A stretch of DNA of 64,000 bases from JBNKFV01 sp050290265 (GTDB lineage: Bacteria > Pseudomonadota > Gammaproteobacteria > Pseudomonadales > Cellvibrionaceae): NCBI GenBank assembly GCA_050290265.1, contig JBNKHI010000008.1, positions 26,796 through 90,795 on the forward strand. The letters run 5' to 3'. The position numbers and the translations under genes are program-made. The stretch's first letter is position 1; every line of letters begins with the position of its first letter. The notes beneath the pieces were generated by a model. That model had not been told where the DNA came from. It did not search any database and was given only the letters and a program-made list of their open reading frames with translations. Positions 53,400-62,522 of this stretch are shown one piece after another.

Positions 53400-53690
53400 A
53401 TGCTTGCCCGCAAATCCAGCCTAAAACGCCCATTGATTGGCTTGCTTGCCTGCCTGTTATTTGCAGTCAGCAACCCTTTACTCGCACAGAAACTCAAGCC
53501 CGGGCAAGCAGCGGATATCGCGCAGCGACAAGCGGGAGGGAAAGTGCTGAAAGTTTCCACCATGAACACGCCTAGCGGTAAAAGCTACCAGATTAAATTA
53601 CTGCTCCCATCCGGCCATATCACCCATGTACGTGTTGATGGCGACACAGGTAAAGTGCTCAATTCATCCACGAAGTCGTCAAGACAATAA
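53400..53690 (+). CDS. PepSY-domain protein
   Basis: 96 residues from the ATG at 53400, with GGAG 7 bases upstream (the earlier ATG lacks a ribosome site). Signal peptide (LIGLLACLLFAVSNPLLAQ), then one PepSY domain: AADIAQRQAGGKVLKV, GKSYQIKLLLPSGHITHVRVDGDTGKVL (about 60-87). PepSY proteins are periplasmic and often modulate sensor kinases or proteases. It sits 65 bases after the glycine-zipper gene and 20 before the response regulator. Confidence 0.87.
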   Translation: MLARKSSLKRPLIGLLACLLFAVSNPLLAQKLKPGQAADIAQRQAGGKVLKVSTMNTPSGKSYQIKLLLPSGHITHVRVDGDTGKVLNSSTKSSRQ

Positions 53691-53710
53691 CCTAACTCAG
53701 GAGTCGCAGC

Positions 53711-54394
53711 GTGCGTATTTTAGTCGTTGAGGACGAACAGCGGTTGCGCGAACAACTGCAATACTTTTTACAACAACAGGGTTATGTGGTCGATACTGCA
53801 CCAGATGGTGAAGAAGGCCTATACCAAGGTCGAGAATACGCTTGCGACCTCGCAGTGATTGACATCGGCTTACCCAAAATGAACGGACTGGAGATTATCA
53901 AAACCCTGCGTGCTGAAGGCTTTAGCTATCCAATTCTAATCTTGACGGCACGCGACCAATGGCATGAAAAAGTTGAGGGACTGGAAGCCGGTGCCGATGA
54001 CTATCTCGTTAAGCCGTTTCACAATCAGGAATTAAAAGCCCGAATTAATGCACTGTTGCGCCGTTCTGCAGGCCATGCCAGTCCCGAACTACACTTTGGC
54101 GACATCACAATCAATACTGCAAGCAAACTGGTAACCCTGAAAGGAGCACCACTCACGCTGACTTCATACGAATATAATACGCTGGAATATCTAGCTCACC
54201 ATAATGGTCGGGTCATTTCCAAAACGGAGCTTACGGACCACCTTTACGCCGAAGATTTAGAACGCGACAGTAACGTGCTAGAAGTATTTATTGGCCGACT
54301 ACGAAAAAAGCTTGACCCAGACGGCACCTTACAGCCAATCGCCACCCATCGCGGACAAGGTTACCGGTTTACGCTCACAGCCGATAAGGACTAG
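53711..54394 (+). CDS. phoP: OmpR-family response regulator, PhoP type
   Basis: 227 residues with a GTG start and AGGAG upstream. Receiver: VVEDEQ, Asp51 in VIDIGLPKMNG, Lys in LVKPF. Winged helix: LTSYEYNTLEYLAHHNGRVISKTEL and DSNVLEVFIGRLRKKLDPDG, GQGYRF. The receiver and recognition-helix sequence fit the PhoP group (EVxIGRLRKK). It should activate promoters with a direct-repeat box such as that at 52697. Confidence 0.9.
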   Translation: MRILVVEDEQRLREQLQYFLQQQGYVVDTAPDGEEGLYQGREYACDLAVIDIGLPKMNGLEIIKTLRAEGFSYPILILTARDQWHEKVEGLEAGADDYLVKPFHNQELKARINALLRRSAGHASPELHFGDITINTASKLVTLKGAPLTLTSYEYNTLEYLAHHNGRVISKTELTDHLYAEDLERDSNVLEVFIGRLRKKLDPDGTLQPIATHRGQGYRFTLTADKD

Positions 54395-54396
54395 TT

Positions 54397-55863
54397 ATGG
54401 CCACAAGAGTGCCACGCTGGCTGCATTGGCCATCCTCGTTATGGGCCCGGCTACTGCTAGCGTCCATCCTGCTGATGCCGGCATTTTTGTTAGTAAGCGG
54501 TTACATGCTCGACAAGTCATTTAGCGCAAGTCAGCAAGCAGCTCAGAAAGCTCACTTACAAAGCCAAATCTACCTACTCATGGCTGCTGCTGAGTGGGAC
54601 GGCGAAAATTTGTGGCTGCCCGAAACACTGCAAGAGCCCGGGTTTAATCAGCCCAACTCAGGACTCTACGGCTTTATTATTGGCAGTCAAACTGAACTAT
54701 GGCGTTCAGCATCTGCGCAATATCAATTGCGCCATTGGCGCCCAAGCGTTGCTACAAACGAAATTCGCCCTGGCAATACGGGCTTCTACCTACAAACTAT
54801 CCATATTCCGGCCTCGGTAGCCACAGCCACTAACAGCGAATCCATTGCCCATAATGAGCGCGACGATACTATCGCCATTGCACTTTTTTATTACGATATA
54901 CTCTGGGAAACCAGCCCCGGCAACGACATTGCTAGCGCTGCAGACAATGCACAACCACTGCGTTTTTACGTGGTACAAGATCTAACCCAAAGCCAATTGG
55001 AACAGCGCGCTTACCGCCAACAACTCAGCTATGCTCTGGGCACATTGATGCTCACGCTTTTGCTATTACAAGTTATTATCGTACGCTGGGGCCTACGACC
55101 ACTCAGCAAAGTATCAGCAGAACTTCGCGCTATTGAACAAGGATCGCAAGAACAATTAATTGGTAACTACCCACGAGAAATCCAGCCCATCACTACCAGC
55201 TTCAACCTGGTATTGGCCAACGAACAAAAACAGCGGGAACGCTACCGCACCACCCTTGGCGACCTTGCTCACAGCTTAAAAACACCACTGGCAGTTATGC
55301 AGGGCGAACTGCACGACCTCAAGCCGGAACAAGCGCAAACAACATTGGCGGATCAATGTTCGCGCATGAACCAAATCATTCAGCACCAACTGCGACGCGC
55401 TGTTGCCGGACAAAAAACATTTGCCGAAGCCACCCCCATCAAACCGCTGGTTGAACGCTTATGTAATGCTCTTGGCAAAGTCTATCGAGAAAAAAACATC
55501 ACCTTTGAACAACACATACCAGGCATTTGCCCGTTTTATGGTGCAAGCTCCGATTTTATGGAAGTAATGGGCAATATATTGGATAACGCTTGTAAATTTT
55601 GCCAAGCGCGCATATCTGTCACAGCGCAATGGGAGAACAATGTACTCAGCATTTGCATTGATGACGATGGCCCGGGGTTAGCAGAAAACCAACAACAGGA
55701 TGTACTCAAACGCGGAGCCCGCGCCGATACAGCTTATGCAGGACAAGGCATTGGGCTAGCCGTTGCTATCGACATTATCAGCAGTTATCAGGGCGCACTC
55801 TCGATAGAAGCATCACCCTTAGGTGGAGCAAGGTTTCGTATCACACTTCATCAAAGTAGCTAA
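54397..55863 (+). CDS. phoQ: Sensor histidine kinase, PhoQ type
   Basis: 488 residues, 2 bases after the regulator stop. TM1 about 18-38, periplasmic sensor about 40-205, TM2 about 211-230, HAMP, DHp with GDLAHSLKTPLAVMQ (His about 292), which is the PhoQ form (HSLKTP) rather than the common HELRTP. ATPase motifs ILDNACKFC, DDDGPGL and GQGIGLAVA. In PhoQ an acidic periplasmic surface senses Mg2+/cationic peptides; here the sensor domain is of similar size and has some acidic stretches (NERDD), but this cannot prove the ligand. Confidence 0.88.
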   Translation: MATRVPRWLHWPSSLWARLLLASILLMPAFLLVSGYMLDKSFSASQQAAQKAHLQSQIYLLMAAAEWDGENLWLPETLQEPGFNQPNSGLYGFIIGSQTELWRSASAQYQLRHWRPSVATNEIRPGNTGFYLQTIHIPASVATATNSESIAHNERDDTIAIALFYYDILWETSPGNDIASAADNAQPLRFYVVQDLTQSQLEQRAYRQQLSYALGTLMLTLLLLQVIIVRWGLRPLSKVSAELRAIEQGSQEQLIGNYPREIQPITTSFNLVLANEQKQRERYRTTLGDLAHSLKTPLAVMQGELHDLKPEQAQTTLADQCSRMNQIIQHQLRRAVAGQKTFAEATPIKPLVERLCNALGKVYREKNITFEQHIPGICPFYGASSDFMEVMGNILDNACKFCQARISVTAQWENNVLSICIDDDGPGLAENQQQDVLKRGARADTAYAGQGIGLAVAIDIISSYQGALSIEASPLGGARFRITLHQSS

Positions 55864-55962
55864 TCCAAACATCAGTGAGTATTCCGACCCAAACTGACGC
55901 CACATGGATTAACTACTAACTTGTGCAAGCTTCCCAACTTATGTACAAGCACCGCTAAATGA

Positions 55963-58563
55963 TCAGCTGACCGGCCCTTCCTTACCCATAGGCTTAATTA
56001 ACAGAATCAGCTTTGGTAATAGCATTAATGCGCCCAAAATTGCCGCCAACATTGCCACGCCAGTTAACAAGCCAAAATAAATCGACGGTATAAACTTAGA
56101 CAATGCCAATACTGAAAAGCCGACAATGATAGTGACAGACGTGTAATACATGGCCTTACCAATAGATGCATGCGCTCTGTGCATTGCCGCCACATAGTTA
56201 CGGTCGACCGCGAACTCTTCCTGAAAACGATGAATGTAGTGGATAGTGTCATCGACGCCAATTCCCACCGTAATGGCTGCAATAGTGATGGTCATCATGT
56301 CTAGCGTAATACCCGCCAAACCCATACCACCCAACACAACACCGGCTGCCAACATATTGGGAACAATCGCAATAATTGCCAATAATATAGAGCGAAACAG
56401 CACCATAAACATAATCATAATGCCGATAAACACAGCCCCCAAGGTTACAATCTGCGATTGAAACAGGCTTTGCAGCATATTGTTGTAAAGTACCAAATTA
56501 CCCGTGGTGTGAATCTGGGACTCTGAAAAACCAAGATCTGCAATTGCGTGATGCTTTATTCGCTCAACCAGCTCACCGCGTTTTAAACCCGGATAAGTAT
56601 CGATCACTCGCATGGTGACCCGAGTCTGGTTTTTTTCCGAAGACAAATACGGCTTAATCAGGAAATCGGTGACGTCTACCGGCAAAGAATTACGCAAGAT
56701 TGCCAATTCAAAATCGTTTAGCGGCCCACCATTAATATCTTTAGCTACTTTATAAGCCGTTGCCAATGACAACACTTTGCCAACTTCCGGCAGGGCGTCG
56801 ACATAATCATGCAGTTTTTCTATCTGCTTCAAACCGGCAACAGTAAACCAGTAACTCGGCTGCTGCGATTGCGCGGTTTCTTCTGAAAATGGGTCAGCCT
56901 CAGCAAAGGGGTCTTCTTCCGCCAACGGCTCGGGGGTCTCAAAAGGATCTGGCTCATCAAACGGATCGGCTTCAGCAAAGGGGTCGGCAGAACCGCCGGC
57001 ATCGATCGAGTTGACTTTAGCCTCCAGAGCGGGGTCAACATCAACAATAATATCCAGGGTAGTTGTACCACCCAATCGCTGATCAATTACCTTCATACCC
57101 TGATAAATTTCGGTCGACTTATGGAAGTAATCAATAAACCGATTCTCCACTTCCAATCGGCTAATTCCGACAACGCTGACAATCGCCGCAATTACCGAGA
57201 CGATAAGCACCCAGTTGCCATAGCGCTCGGTAATACGAGAAAACCGCAGGGTAAAGGCAATCGACTCATCCTGCTTATCCACTGCCGGCTCACTAAGCGG
57301 CAATACGCGCAAACAGGCTGGCAGTAGCAAAAAAGTCAGAATGAATGACAGGCACAAACCGATTGACATCATCCAACCAAAATCAATAACCGGACGGATA
57401 TCACTTACTACCAGAGACGCAAACGCTACGATGGTAGTTAATAAGGTATACAGGCAGGGCAAAAACATGGCTTTAACCATGGACTCCACCAACTGGGCCT
57501 GCGACCAAACAGGGTTCTTCCCGTGAAATTCACGATAACGTACAACCAAGTGAATGGTGAGTGCCAGCGTAACAATGAGCAACAGAGCAACAAAGTTTGA
57601 AGAAATAACCGTCAGGCGCCAATCTAACCAGCCCAGTAAACCCAGCATCATCACCACAGACAATGCGCACACCAGGAACGGAACAAACACAAACCGCGGC
57701 TGCCGAAATATAATCGACAGCATAATAATAATGAACACCAAAATGGCGCTGCCAAATACCACCAAGTCACTGCGAATAAACGAGACCATATCCGCGGTGA
57801 TCATGGCGGCGCCACCGACAAATATTTCAGCATCACTCTGATAGTGCTTTACTGTTTCACGAACCTGTTCAACGCGGGCTCGAGACTCTCTTTCTGCTTC
57901 AGTACGGTACTCACGAAACTCTGTACTGACGGCCTTCAACTCGCGCGCGCCCTCCGCACTCAATGTTCCTTTGGAGCGTTGTAAACGCAACGCGTCACGA
58001 TGCCGCACTAAATCGATGTAGTGATTATCGACAACAAAGTTGAGCTGTATTACCGTGGTTTGCCGGTCCGGCCCTAACAGCATATTACGATAAATAGGGC
58101 TGGTTAAAAATTCTTCCTGAGCCTCCTCACGATTTACACCCGGCATTAACAGCGTGCGCGTGCCAGCTTTTATTTGCTTCAGAGTCTGCTGCGGGCTGTA
58201 CAGTAAAGGCACATCGAGAATCGTATTCGCGCCAGCGATACCGTTAATTTTCAGCAATTCATCACGCAGCGATTTTAATTGCGCCAACGACTCATCTGAA
58301 AACAAATCCTTGTTCGGCTTAAATGTGATAAAGAGAAAATCACCCGTCTGATAGCGCTTATAAATTTCGCGATAGTAATCAATACTCTGGTCATGCTCTA
58401 ACGTTAGGGAATCGGCCGAGGCATCCAGTTTAACTTTTGGCAAACCAAAACAGAGCACGACCAGCAGGATGGCGATAGCACCAATCACCCACCAGGGGCG
58501 CTGAATAACTAATCGGAGATAACAAGATTCGAAAAATCGAGACATAAGATTAACTGTATTCAT
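55963..58563 (-). CDS. RND/MMPL-family transporter
   Basis: 866 residues, 12 predicted TM segments in two halves with large periplasmic loops after TM1 and TM7. MMPL-like motifs are seen in GIGVDDTIHYIHRF and the second half SSNFVALLLIVTLALTIH. It belongs to the hopanoid/lipid exporter type RND proteins (SSD-like). Between the two halves (about residues 520-562) is an acidic insertion of D-P-F repeats: DPFAEADPFDEPDPFE and others. The substrate is unknown. Convergent with phoQ; no accessory membrane-fusion gene nearby. ATG 58563 or 58545 may be the start. Confidence 0.88.
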   Translation of the reverse strand: MNTVNLMSRFFESCYLRLVIQRPWWVIGAIAILLVVLCFGLPKVKLDASADSLTLEHDQSIDYYREIYKRYQTGDFLFITFKPNKDLFSDESLAQLKSLRDELLKINGIAGANTILDVPLLYSPQQTLKQIKAGTRTLLMPGVNREEAQEEFLTSPIYRNMLLGPDRQTTVIQLNFVVDNHYIDLVRHRDALRLQRSKGTLSAEGARELKAVSTEFREYRTEAERESRARVEQVRETVKHYQSDAEIFVGGAAMITADMVSFIRSDLVVFGSAILVFIIIMLSIIFRQPRFVFVPFLVCALSVVMMLGLLGWLDWRLTVISSNFVALLLIVTLALTIHLVVRYREFHGKNPVWSQAQLVESMVKAMFLPCLYTLLTTIVAFASLVVSDIRPVIDFGWMMSIGLCLSFILTFLLLPACLRVLPLSEPAVDKQDESIAFTLRFSRITERYGNWVLIVSVIAAIVSVVGISRLEVENRFIDYFHKSTEIYQGMKVIDQRLGGTTTLDIIVDVDPALEAKVNSIDAGGSADPFAEADPFDEPDPFETPEPLAEEDPFAEADPFSEETAQSQQPSYWFTVAGLKQIEKLHDYVDALPEVGKVLSLATAYKVAKDINGGPLNDFELAILRNSLPVDVTDFLIKPYLSSEKNQTRVTMRVIDTYPGLKRGELVERIKHHAIADLGFSESQIHTTGNLVLYNNMLQSLFQSQIVTLGAVFIGIMIMFMVLFRSILLAIIAIVPNMLAAGVVLGGMGLAGITLDMMTITIAAITVGIGVDDTIHYIHRFQEEFAVDRNYVAAMHRAHASIGKAMYYTSVTIIVGFSVLALSKFIPSIYFGLLTGVAMLAAILGALMLLPKLILLIKPMGKEGPVS

Positions 58564-58718
58564 CCATTAAACTAGAGAACAAACCCGTCTGCACTGTCAG
58601 CCCTAATGGTGCGATAACCTGAGCGAAAACAATGCGCCATAGCTATACGCCAGGCATACAATCAGAGGCACTTAAGATGCGAAAAAGTTACTCACAGACC
58701 AAAGCAATCAGAAAAACT

Positions 58719-59000
58719 TCACTCACGATCTATATGTCCTAACGACCGCGACGGATCAATGCCATCACGAATACGTTGTTTGAGTACTTTTATATCAGGA
58801 AAGCCACCGTCACGTTTGCGTTCCCATATCAGCTCGTCATCAAGCCAGATTTCAAATACACCGCCCGTACCTGGCCGCAATACAACCTCGTATATGTCGC
58901 CCTCAAAAGTGCTGAGTATTTCCTGCGCCATCCAAGCCGTGCGCAGTAACCACCGGCACAAGGTACAGTAATGAAACACTACACGGGGAGTTGAAGACAT
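58719..59000 (-). CDS. Rdx-family (SelT/SelW/SelH-like) selenoprotein-homologue, Cys form
   Basis: 93 residues. Thioredoxin-like redox motif VVFHYCTLCRWLLRTAW with CxxC at about 11-14 in place of the CxxU of eukaryotic SelW. The downstream PGTGGVFEIWLDDELIWERKRDGGFPD is the family core (G-x-F-x-I and R-x-x-x-GGFP). Likely a small cytosolic redox protein; the target is unknown. Start chosen at the ATG at 59000, but ATG 59018 is also possible. Alone, on the other side of the glnK gap. Confidence 0.83.
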   Translation of the reverse strand: MSSTPRVVFHYCTLCRWLLRTAWMAQEILSTFEGDIYEVVLRPGTGGVFEIWLDDELIWERKRDGGFPDIKVLKQRIRDGIDPSRSLGHIDRE

Positions 59001-59332
59001 AACATGGTGTCGTGACAATAAAATTTCGCGGAATTGTACCGAATCAGCAATTGCGCCGACACTGTTTTTTTCCGACCGTCTAACTCAAGGCCAGCAAAGT
59101 ACTTTTAAAGCAGCGCAATAAATGCCTCCCGAAATCCGGGCAGCCCCCCCTAAAAGACACACAAACGCCCCAAAATAGTGCCAAAAAAGCACCAAACTGG
59201 ACCACAAAAATGCAAGTAACACTTTGTTTTTGATAGAAATTTAATCCTTGTAAAAAAACGGCTATCATTCCGGTCCTTGTTGCACCCAAACGGCACAAGC
59301 ACCCAACACGTTACCAAAACAGGGCAAAAATA
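59001..59332. promoter_or_regulatory. Divergent gap before glnK
   Basis: 332 bases without a credible gene. Two overlapping Cys/Phe-rich minus-strand frames are probably chance. A stretch TGGACC...TGC at 59197-59211 is close to a sigma-54 promoter but the -24/-12 spacing is one base too long. C/A-rich and A-rich stretches predominate. The glnK ribosome site is weak (AGGG). I see no complete known motif. Confidence 0.3.
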
Positions 59333-59671
59333 ATGAAAATGATAAACGCCATTATCAAACCGCACAAAATGGAAGCTGTTCGCGAAGCGTTAACCGCCAT
59401 TGGAATCCACGGTATGACCGTGGAGGAAGTAAAAGGTTTTGGCCGCCAAAAAGGCCATACTGAACTCTATCGTGGCGCAGAATATGTTATCGACTTCGTT
59501 CCCAAAGCCAAACTGCAAATAGCCGTTGCCGACGACCAGCTTGATCCTGCCATCGACGTCATCATCAACAGTGCGAACTCGGGCAAGATTGGCGACGGTA
59601 AAATTTTCGTCAGCAATATCGAACAAGCTGTACGAATCCGCACCGGTGAACAAGGCAACGAAGCCCTGTAA
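59333..59671 (+). CDS. glnK: Nitrogen regulatory protein P-II (GlnK)
   Basis: 112 residues. N-terminal MKMINAIIKPHKMEAVREAL, T-loop GRQKGHTELYRGAEYVIDFVPK (uridylylated Tyr51 in RGAEY), and the ATP-binding KIGDGKIFV. Being next to amtB makes it GlnK rather than GlnB. It blocks AmtB when nitrogen is plentiful and responds to 2-oxoglutarate, ATP/ADP and uridylylation. amtB follows 50 bases later. Confidence 0.97.
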   Translation: MKMINAIIKPHKMEAVREALTAIGIHGMTVEEVKGFGRQKGHTELYRGAEYVIDFVPKAKLQIAVADDQLDPAIDVIINSANSGKIGDGKIFVSNIEQAVRIRTGEQGNEAL

Positions 59672-59721
59672 TCTCACCTGTCTTTTAATACCAAGCTGTT
59701 TCTAATTATTGGAGAACACTG

Positions 59722-61032
59722 ATGGTTAAACATGTTTTCCAGCTTCGACTGCTGGCACTGTTTGCTGTTCTATTTTCGTCTACCGCATCGGCGGACACTC
59801 TTAACGGCGCTAATACCGCGTGGATACTCACCGCCACAGCACTGGTTCTATTTATGACCATACCCGGGCTTTCGTTGTTTTATGCCGGGTTAGTGCGCTC
59901 AAAGAACGTACTCTCCGTTTTGATGCAGTGCTTTGCACTGACCTGCCTGATGTCAATTCTCTGGTTTGTCTTTGGCTATACGCTGGCCTTCGGATCACTG
60001 GATGAGCAAAATAACTTTATCGGCGATATGGGCAATACCCTGTTTAGCGCAATGGACGTTAACAGCCTTAATGGCGATATTCCCGCCCTGTTATTTGCAG
60101 CGTTTCAAATGACCTTTGCCATTATTACACCTGCACTTATTGTGGGAGCTTTTGCCGAGCGCATGAAGTTTTCTGCCATGCTGCTGTTTAGTGCCGCCTG
60201 GCTATTGTTAGTCTATGCGCCCGTCTGCCATTGGGTTTGGGGTGGTGGCTGGCTCGCCGATATGGGTTTTATCGATTTTGCCGGCGGGTCCGTGGTACAT
60301 ATAACCGCAGGTGCGGCAGCTCTAGTGGCAGCACTGGTCATTCGCAATCGCCGTGGTTTTCCACAGACACCCATGCCACCACACAACCTGACAATGACCG
60401 TCACCGGTGCAGGCATGCTTTGGGTGGGCTGGTTTGGTTTTAATGCCGGCAGCGCTCTCGCTGCGAATGGCAATGCAGCAATGGCACTACTGGTAACACA
60501 CCTGTCTGCTTCAGCCGGCGCAATGGCCTGGATGACCTGCGAATGGATACGCCATGGAAAACCCTCTGTTCTGGGGATCGTTACCGGGATGGTTGCCGGC
60601 CTTGGCACTATTACACCGGCATCGGGTTCGGTAGGCCCAGCAGCGGCACTGGTCATAGGATTAAGCGCAGGGATAATTTGCTTTTACGCGACCATGACTA
60701 TTAAACAGAAATGGCATATTGATGATTCACTGGATGTTTTTCCTGTGCATGGCGTCGGTGGCATTTTAGGCACTCTGCTTGTTGGTGTTTTTTGCTCTAC
60801 AGATCTCGGCGTATTTAGCGGCCTTGGCTTTGGCGGAGATAACACCAGTATTGGACAACAGATGGGCGTACAAGCAGTTGGCGTTATCGCTACATTTGTC
60901 TACACAGGTATCGTCAGTTGGCTTTTGTTAAAACTGGTCGACTTAATAACCGGCTTACGTATTTCGGAAGAAGAAGAACTTGAAGGTCTCGATATCGTTT
61001 TACATGACGAACGCGGCTACGATCTTCGTTAA
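59722..61032 (+). CDS. amtB: Ammonium transporter AmtB
   Basis: 436 residues. A signal-peptide-like N terminus (cleavage after STASA), then 11 TM helices: GLSLFYAGLVRSKN, FGYTLAFG, FAGGSVVHITAGAAAL (conserved Asp-to-His region), GWFGFNAGSALA and FPVHGVGGILGTL (twin-His motif). It conducts ammonium into the cell and is gated by GlnK. The C-terminal tail is acidic (EEELEGLD). A 11-bp inverted repeat follows 14 bases after the stop. Confidence 0.97.
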   Translation: MVKHVFQLRLLALFAVLFSSTASADTLNGANTAWILTATALVLFMTIPGLSLFYAGLVRSKNVLSVLMQCFALTCLMSILWFVFGYTLAFGSLDEQNNFIGDMGNTLFSAMDVNSLNGDIPALLFAAFQMTFAIITPALIVGAFAERMKFSAMLLFSAAWLLLVYAPVCHWVWGGGWLADMGFIDFAGGSVVHITAGAAALVAALVIRNRRGFPQTPMPPHNLTMTVTGAGMLWVGWFGFNAGSALAANGNAAMALLVTHLSASAGAMAWMTCEWIRHGKPSVLGIVTGMVAGLGTITPASGSVGPAAALVIGLSAGIICFYATMTIKQKWHIDDSLDVFPVHGVGGILGTLLVGVFCSTDLGVFSGLGFGGDNTSIGQQMGVQAVGVIATFVYTGIVSWLLLKLVDLITGLRISEEEELEGLDIVLHDERGYDLR

Positions 61033-61046
61033 CAGCCCATGAATGC

Positions 61047-61078
61047 AATATTGCCACTGAGCAATTGGTGGCAATATT
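61047..61078. repeat. 11-bp inverted repeat after amtB, possible terminator
   Basis: AATATTGCCAC (61047-61057) and GTGGCAATATT (61068-61078) are perfect complements around a 10-base loop. It is just behind the amtB stop and the only U on the 3' side is in the stem, so a weak or factor-dependent terminator is possible. Confidence 0.5.
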
Positions 61079-61293
61079 TGCGCTACAACTACTACCCTCG
61101 TTACACAACAGCCCAATTAACTACCCCATCCGTATAATGTCCAATGCAGCGTCAACATAAATTTGCGTTGGCCTCACTGGAATATCTCTTTACAATTTCG
61201 CTTCTAAGCAAGTCGCAAGCTAAACAAGACACTATCGAATTAACCCATTGTGCTACAAAAGCTCAATCTCTTATTCGATCAGACTGGAAAATT

Positions 61294-61830
61294 ATGAGTA
61301 GTAGCAGTAAACAAACAACGGGCTGGCGCCTGGTAGCCGACAATGAAGAACCTAAAAAGCCAGCCATTGACCTGCCCGATCATGAAGCAATTGCGATTAT
61401 TGGTCGCGATAAGAATTGTGATATCACCCTGCCCGACACACATTTGTCGAGACAGCATGCACAGCTTGGCGTATGGGATGGACAACTACATATAAAAGAC
61501 TTAAATTCCACCAATGGCACGTTTATCAATGGGCGCAGGATAGTACAAGGCTGTGCTAACCCCGGCGATCAAGTACGGTTCCATATTTACAGTTTTACAC
61601 TACAAGGTCCTGGTGAGCATTATTCGCCAAAACCCCCAAACACCAAACAGAACAAGCCCAGTTATCGAGATCCTGAACGCCCTAAAAAATGGAAGTTGGC
61701 ACCAACGTCGCCAGGTAACCGGGAAGAGCCAACCTACGACCAACCTAAAATAAAACCGCTAACACTGATCAGCATTATTTTATGCATAGGAATGCTCGGA
61801 CTACTGGCTTACTTACTGCTGAATGCATAG
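61294..61830 (+). CDS. FHA-domain membrane-anchored protein
   Basis: 178 residues from the ATG at 61294, with GGA upstream. FHA domain (about 10-110): IAIIGRDKNCDITLPDTHLS (phosphothreonine-binding Arg), SRQHAQLG and DLNSTNGTFINGRR. A polar Pro/Lys linker (about 110-155) leads to a C-terminal TM helix (LISIILCIGMLGLLAYLLL, about 157-176). It binds phosphothreonine peptides on the cytosolic face. No Ser/Thr kinase is in the window. Longer frames before it lack family similarity. Confidence 0.85.
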   Translation: MSSSSKQTTGWRLVADNEEPKKPAIDLPDHEAIAIIGRDKNCDITLPDTHLSRQHAQLGVWDGQLHIKDLNSTNGTFINGRRIVQGCANPGDQVRFHIYSFTLQGPGEHYSPKPPNTKQNKPSYRDPERPKKWKLAPTSPGNREEPTYDQPKIKPLTLISIILCIGMLGLLAYLLLNA

Positions 61831-61874
61831 CAAACCCACCACATAACAGTCCAGGATCGCAACGTTTAGATTGC

Positions 61875-62522
61875 CTATTCCCCCCAACGCGGCACAAGCG
61901 TTTGCGGTATGTCCAACTGATCCAGAATTCGGGCAACGACAAAGTCGACCAAATCATCAATAGTCTTGGGCCGCTGATAAAAACCTGGACTCGCCGGAAT
62001 AATAACCGCGCCCATCTGCGTCAGTTTTAGCATATTTTCCAAATGGACTGCCGAATACGGCGCTTCGCGGGGAACAAAAATTAGCTGGCGCCTCTCCTTT
62101 AGAGCAACATCCGCAGCACGCTCAATCAAGTTATTACTGGCGCCACTGGCCACTGCCGACAACGTTCCACCGCTGGCCGGACAAATCACCATGGAGCGCG
62201 GCGCACTGGACCCTGACGCAACGGGAGCAAACCAGTCCTCTTTGCCATAAACCACAACTTTGCCAACATTCGTCCCGTTACCAGATGCCAATGGCGCCAA
62301 ATAACGTTGCAAGAAATCAGCTTGCTCCTGCTCACTGGCTCCATCTTTAGACATAGGTAGACGAACATCGGTCTCAGCAGCAATCACGACCTGCGCCGCA
62401 GATGACAGCAACAAGGCCACATCCCGCCCAGCCAGTAACAAGCATTGTAATAGGCGTAAACCGTATTGCGCGCCTGAGGCGCCCGTTAACGCAAGCGTAA
62501 TAGCCGAATGGTTTTGCTTCAT
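61875..62522 (-). CDS. ubiX: Flavin prenyltransferase UbiX
   Basis: 215 residues. GASGAQYGLRLLQ (FMN-binding), VICPASGGTLSAVASGASNNLIERAADVALKERR, and VPREAPYS (E-A-P-Y-S family motif) are present. It makes prenylated FMN for the decarboxylase UbiD in ubiquinone synthesis. Its ATG overlaps the mpl stop (4 bases), so the two are co-transcribed, as is common in pseudomonads. Confidence 0.96.
   Translation of the reverse strand: MKQNHSAITLALTGASGAQYGLRLLQCLLLAGRDVALLLSSAAQVVIAAETDVRLPMSKDGASEQEQADFLQRYLAPLASGNGTNVGKVVVYGKEDWFAPVASGSSAPRSMVICPASGGTLSAVASGASNNLIERAADVALKERRQLIFVPREAPYSAVHLENMLKLTQMGAVIIPASPGFYQRPKTIDDLVDFVVARILDQLDIPQTLVPRWGE

Noticed and set aside
59178..59192. GTGC-N7-GCAC upstream of glnK as NtrC site
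   Set aside because: Half-sites are in reversed order relative to the NtrC consensus (TGCAC...GTGCA).
59197..59211. Sigma-54-like promoter TGGACC...TGC before glnK
   Set aside because: GG and GC are separated by 11 bases, not 10, and the -24 box lacks GGCAC. A real sigma-54 site cannot be claimed.
59080..59365. Two Cys/Phe-rich minus-strand frames before glnK
   Set aside because: Overlapping each other in different frames, low-complexity composition, no ribosome site; likely chance.
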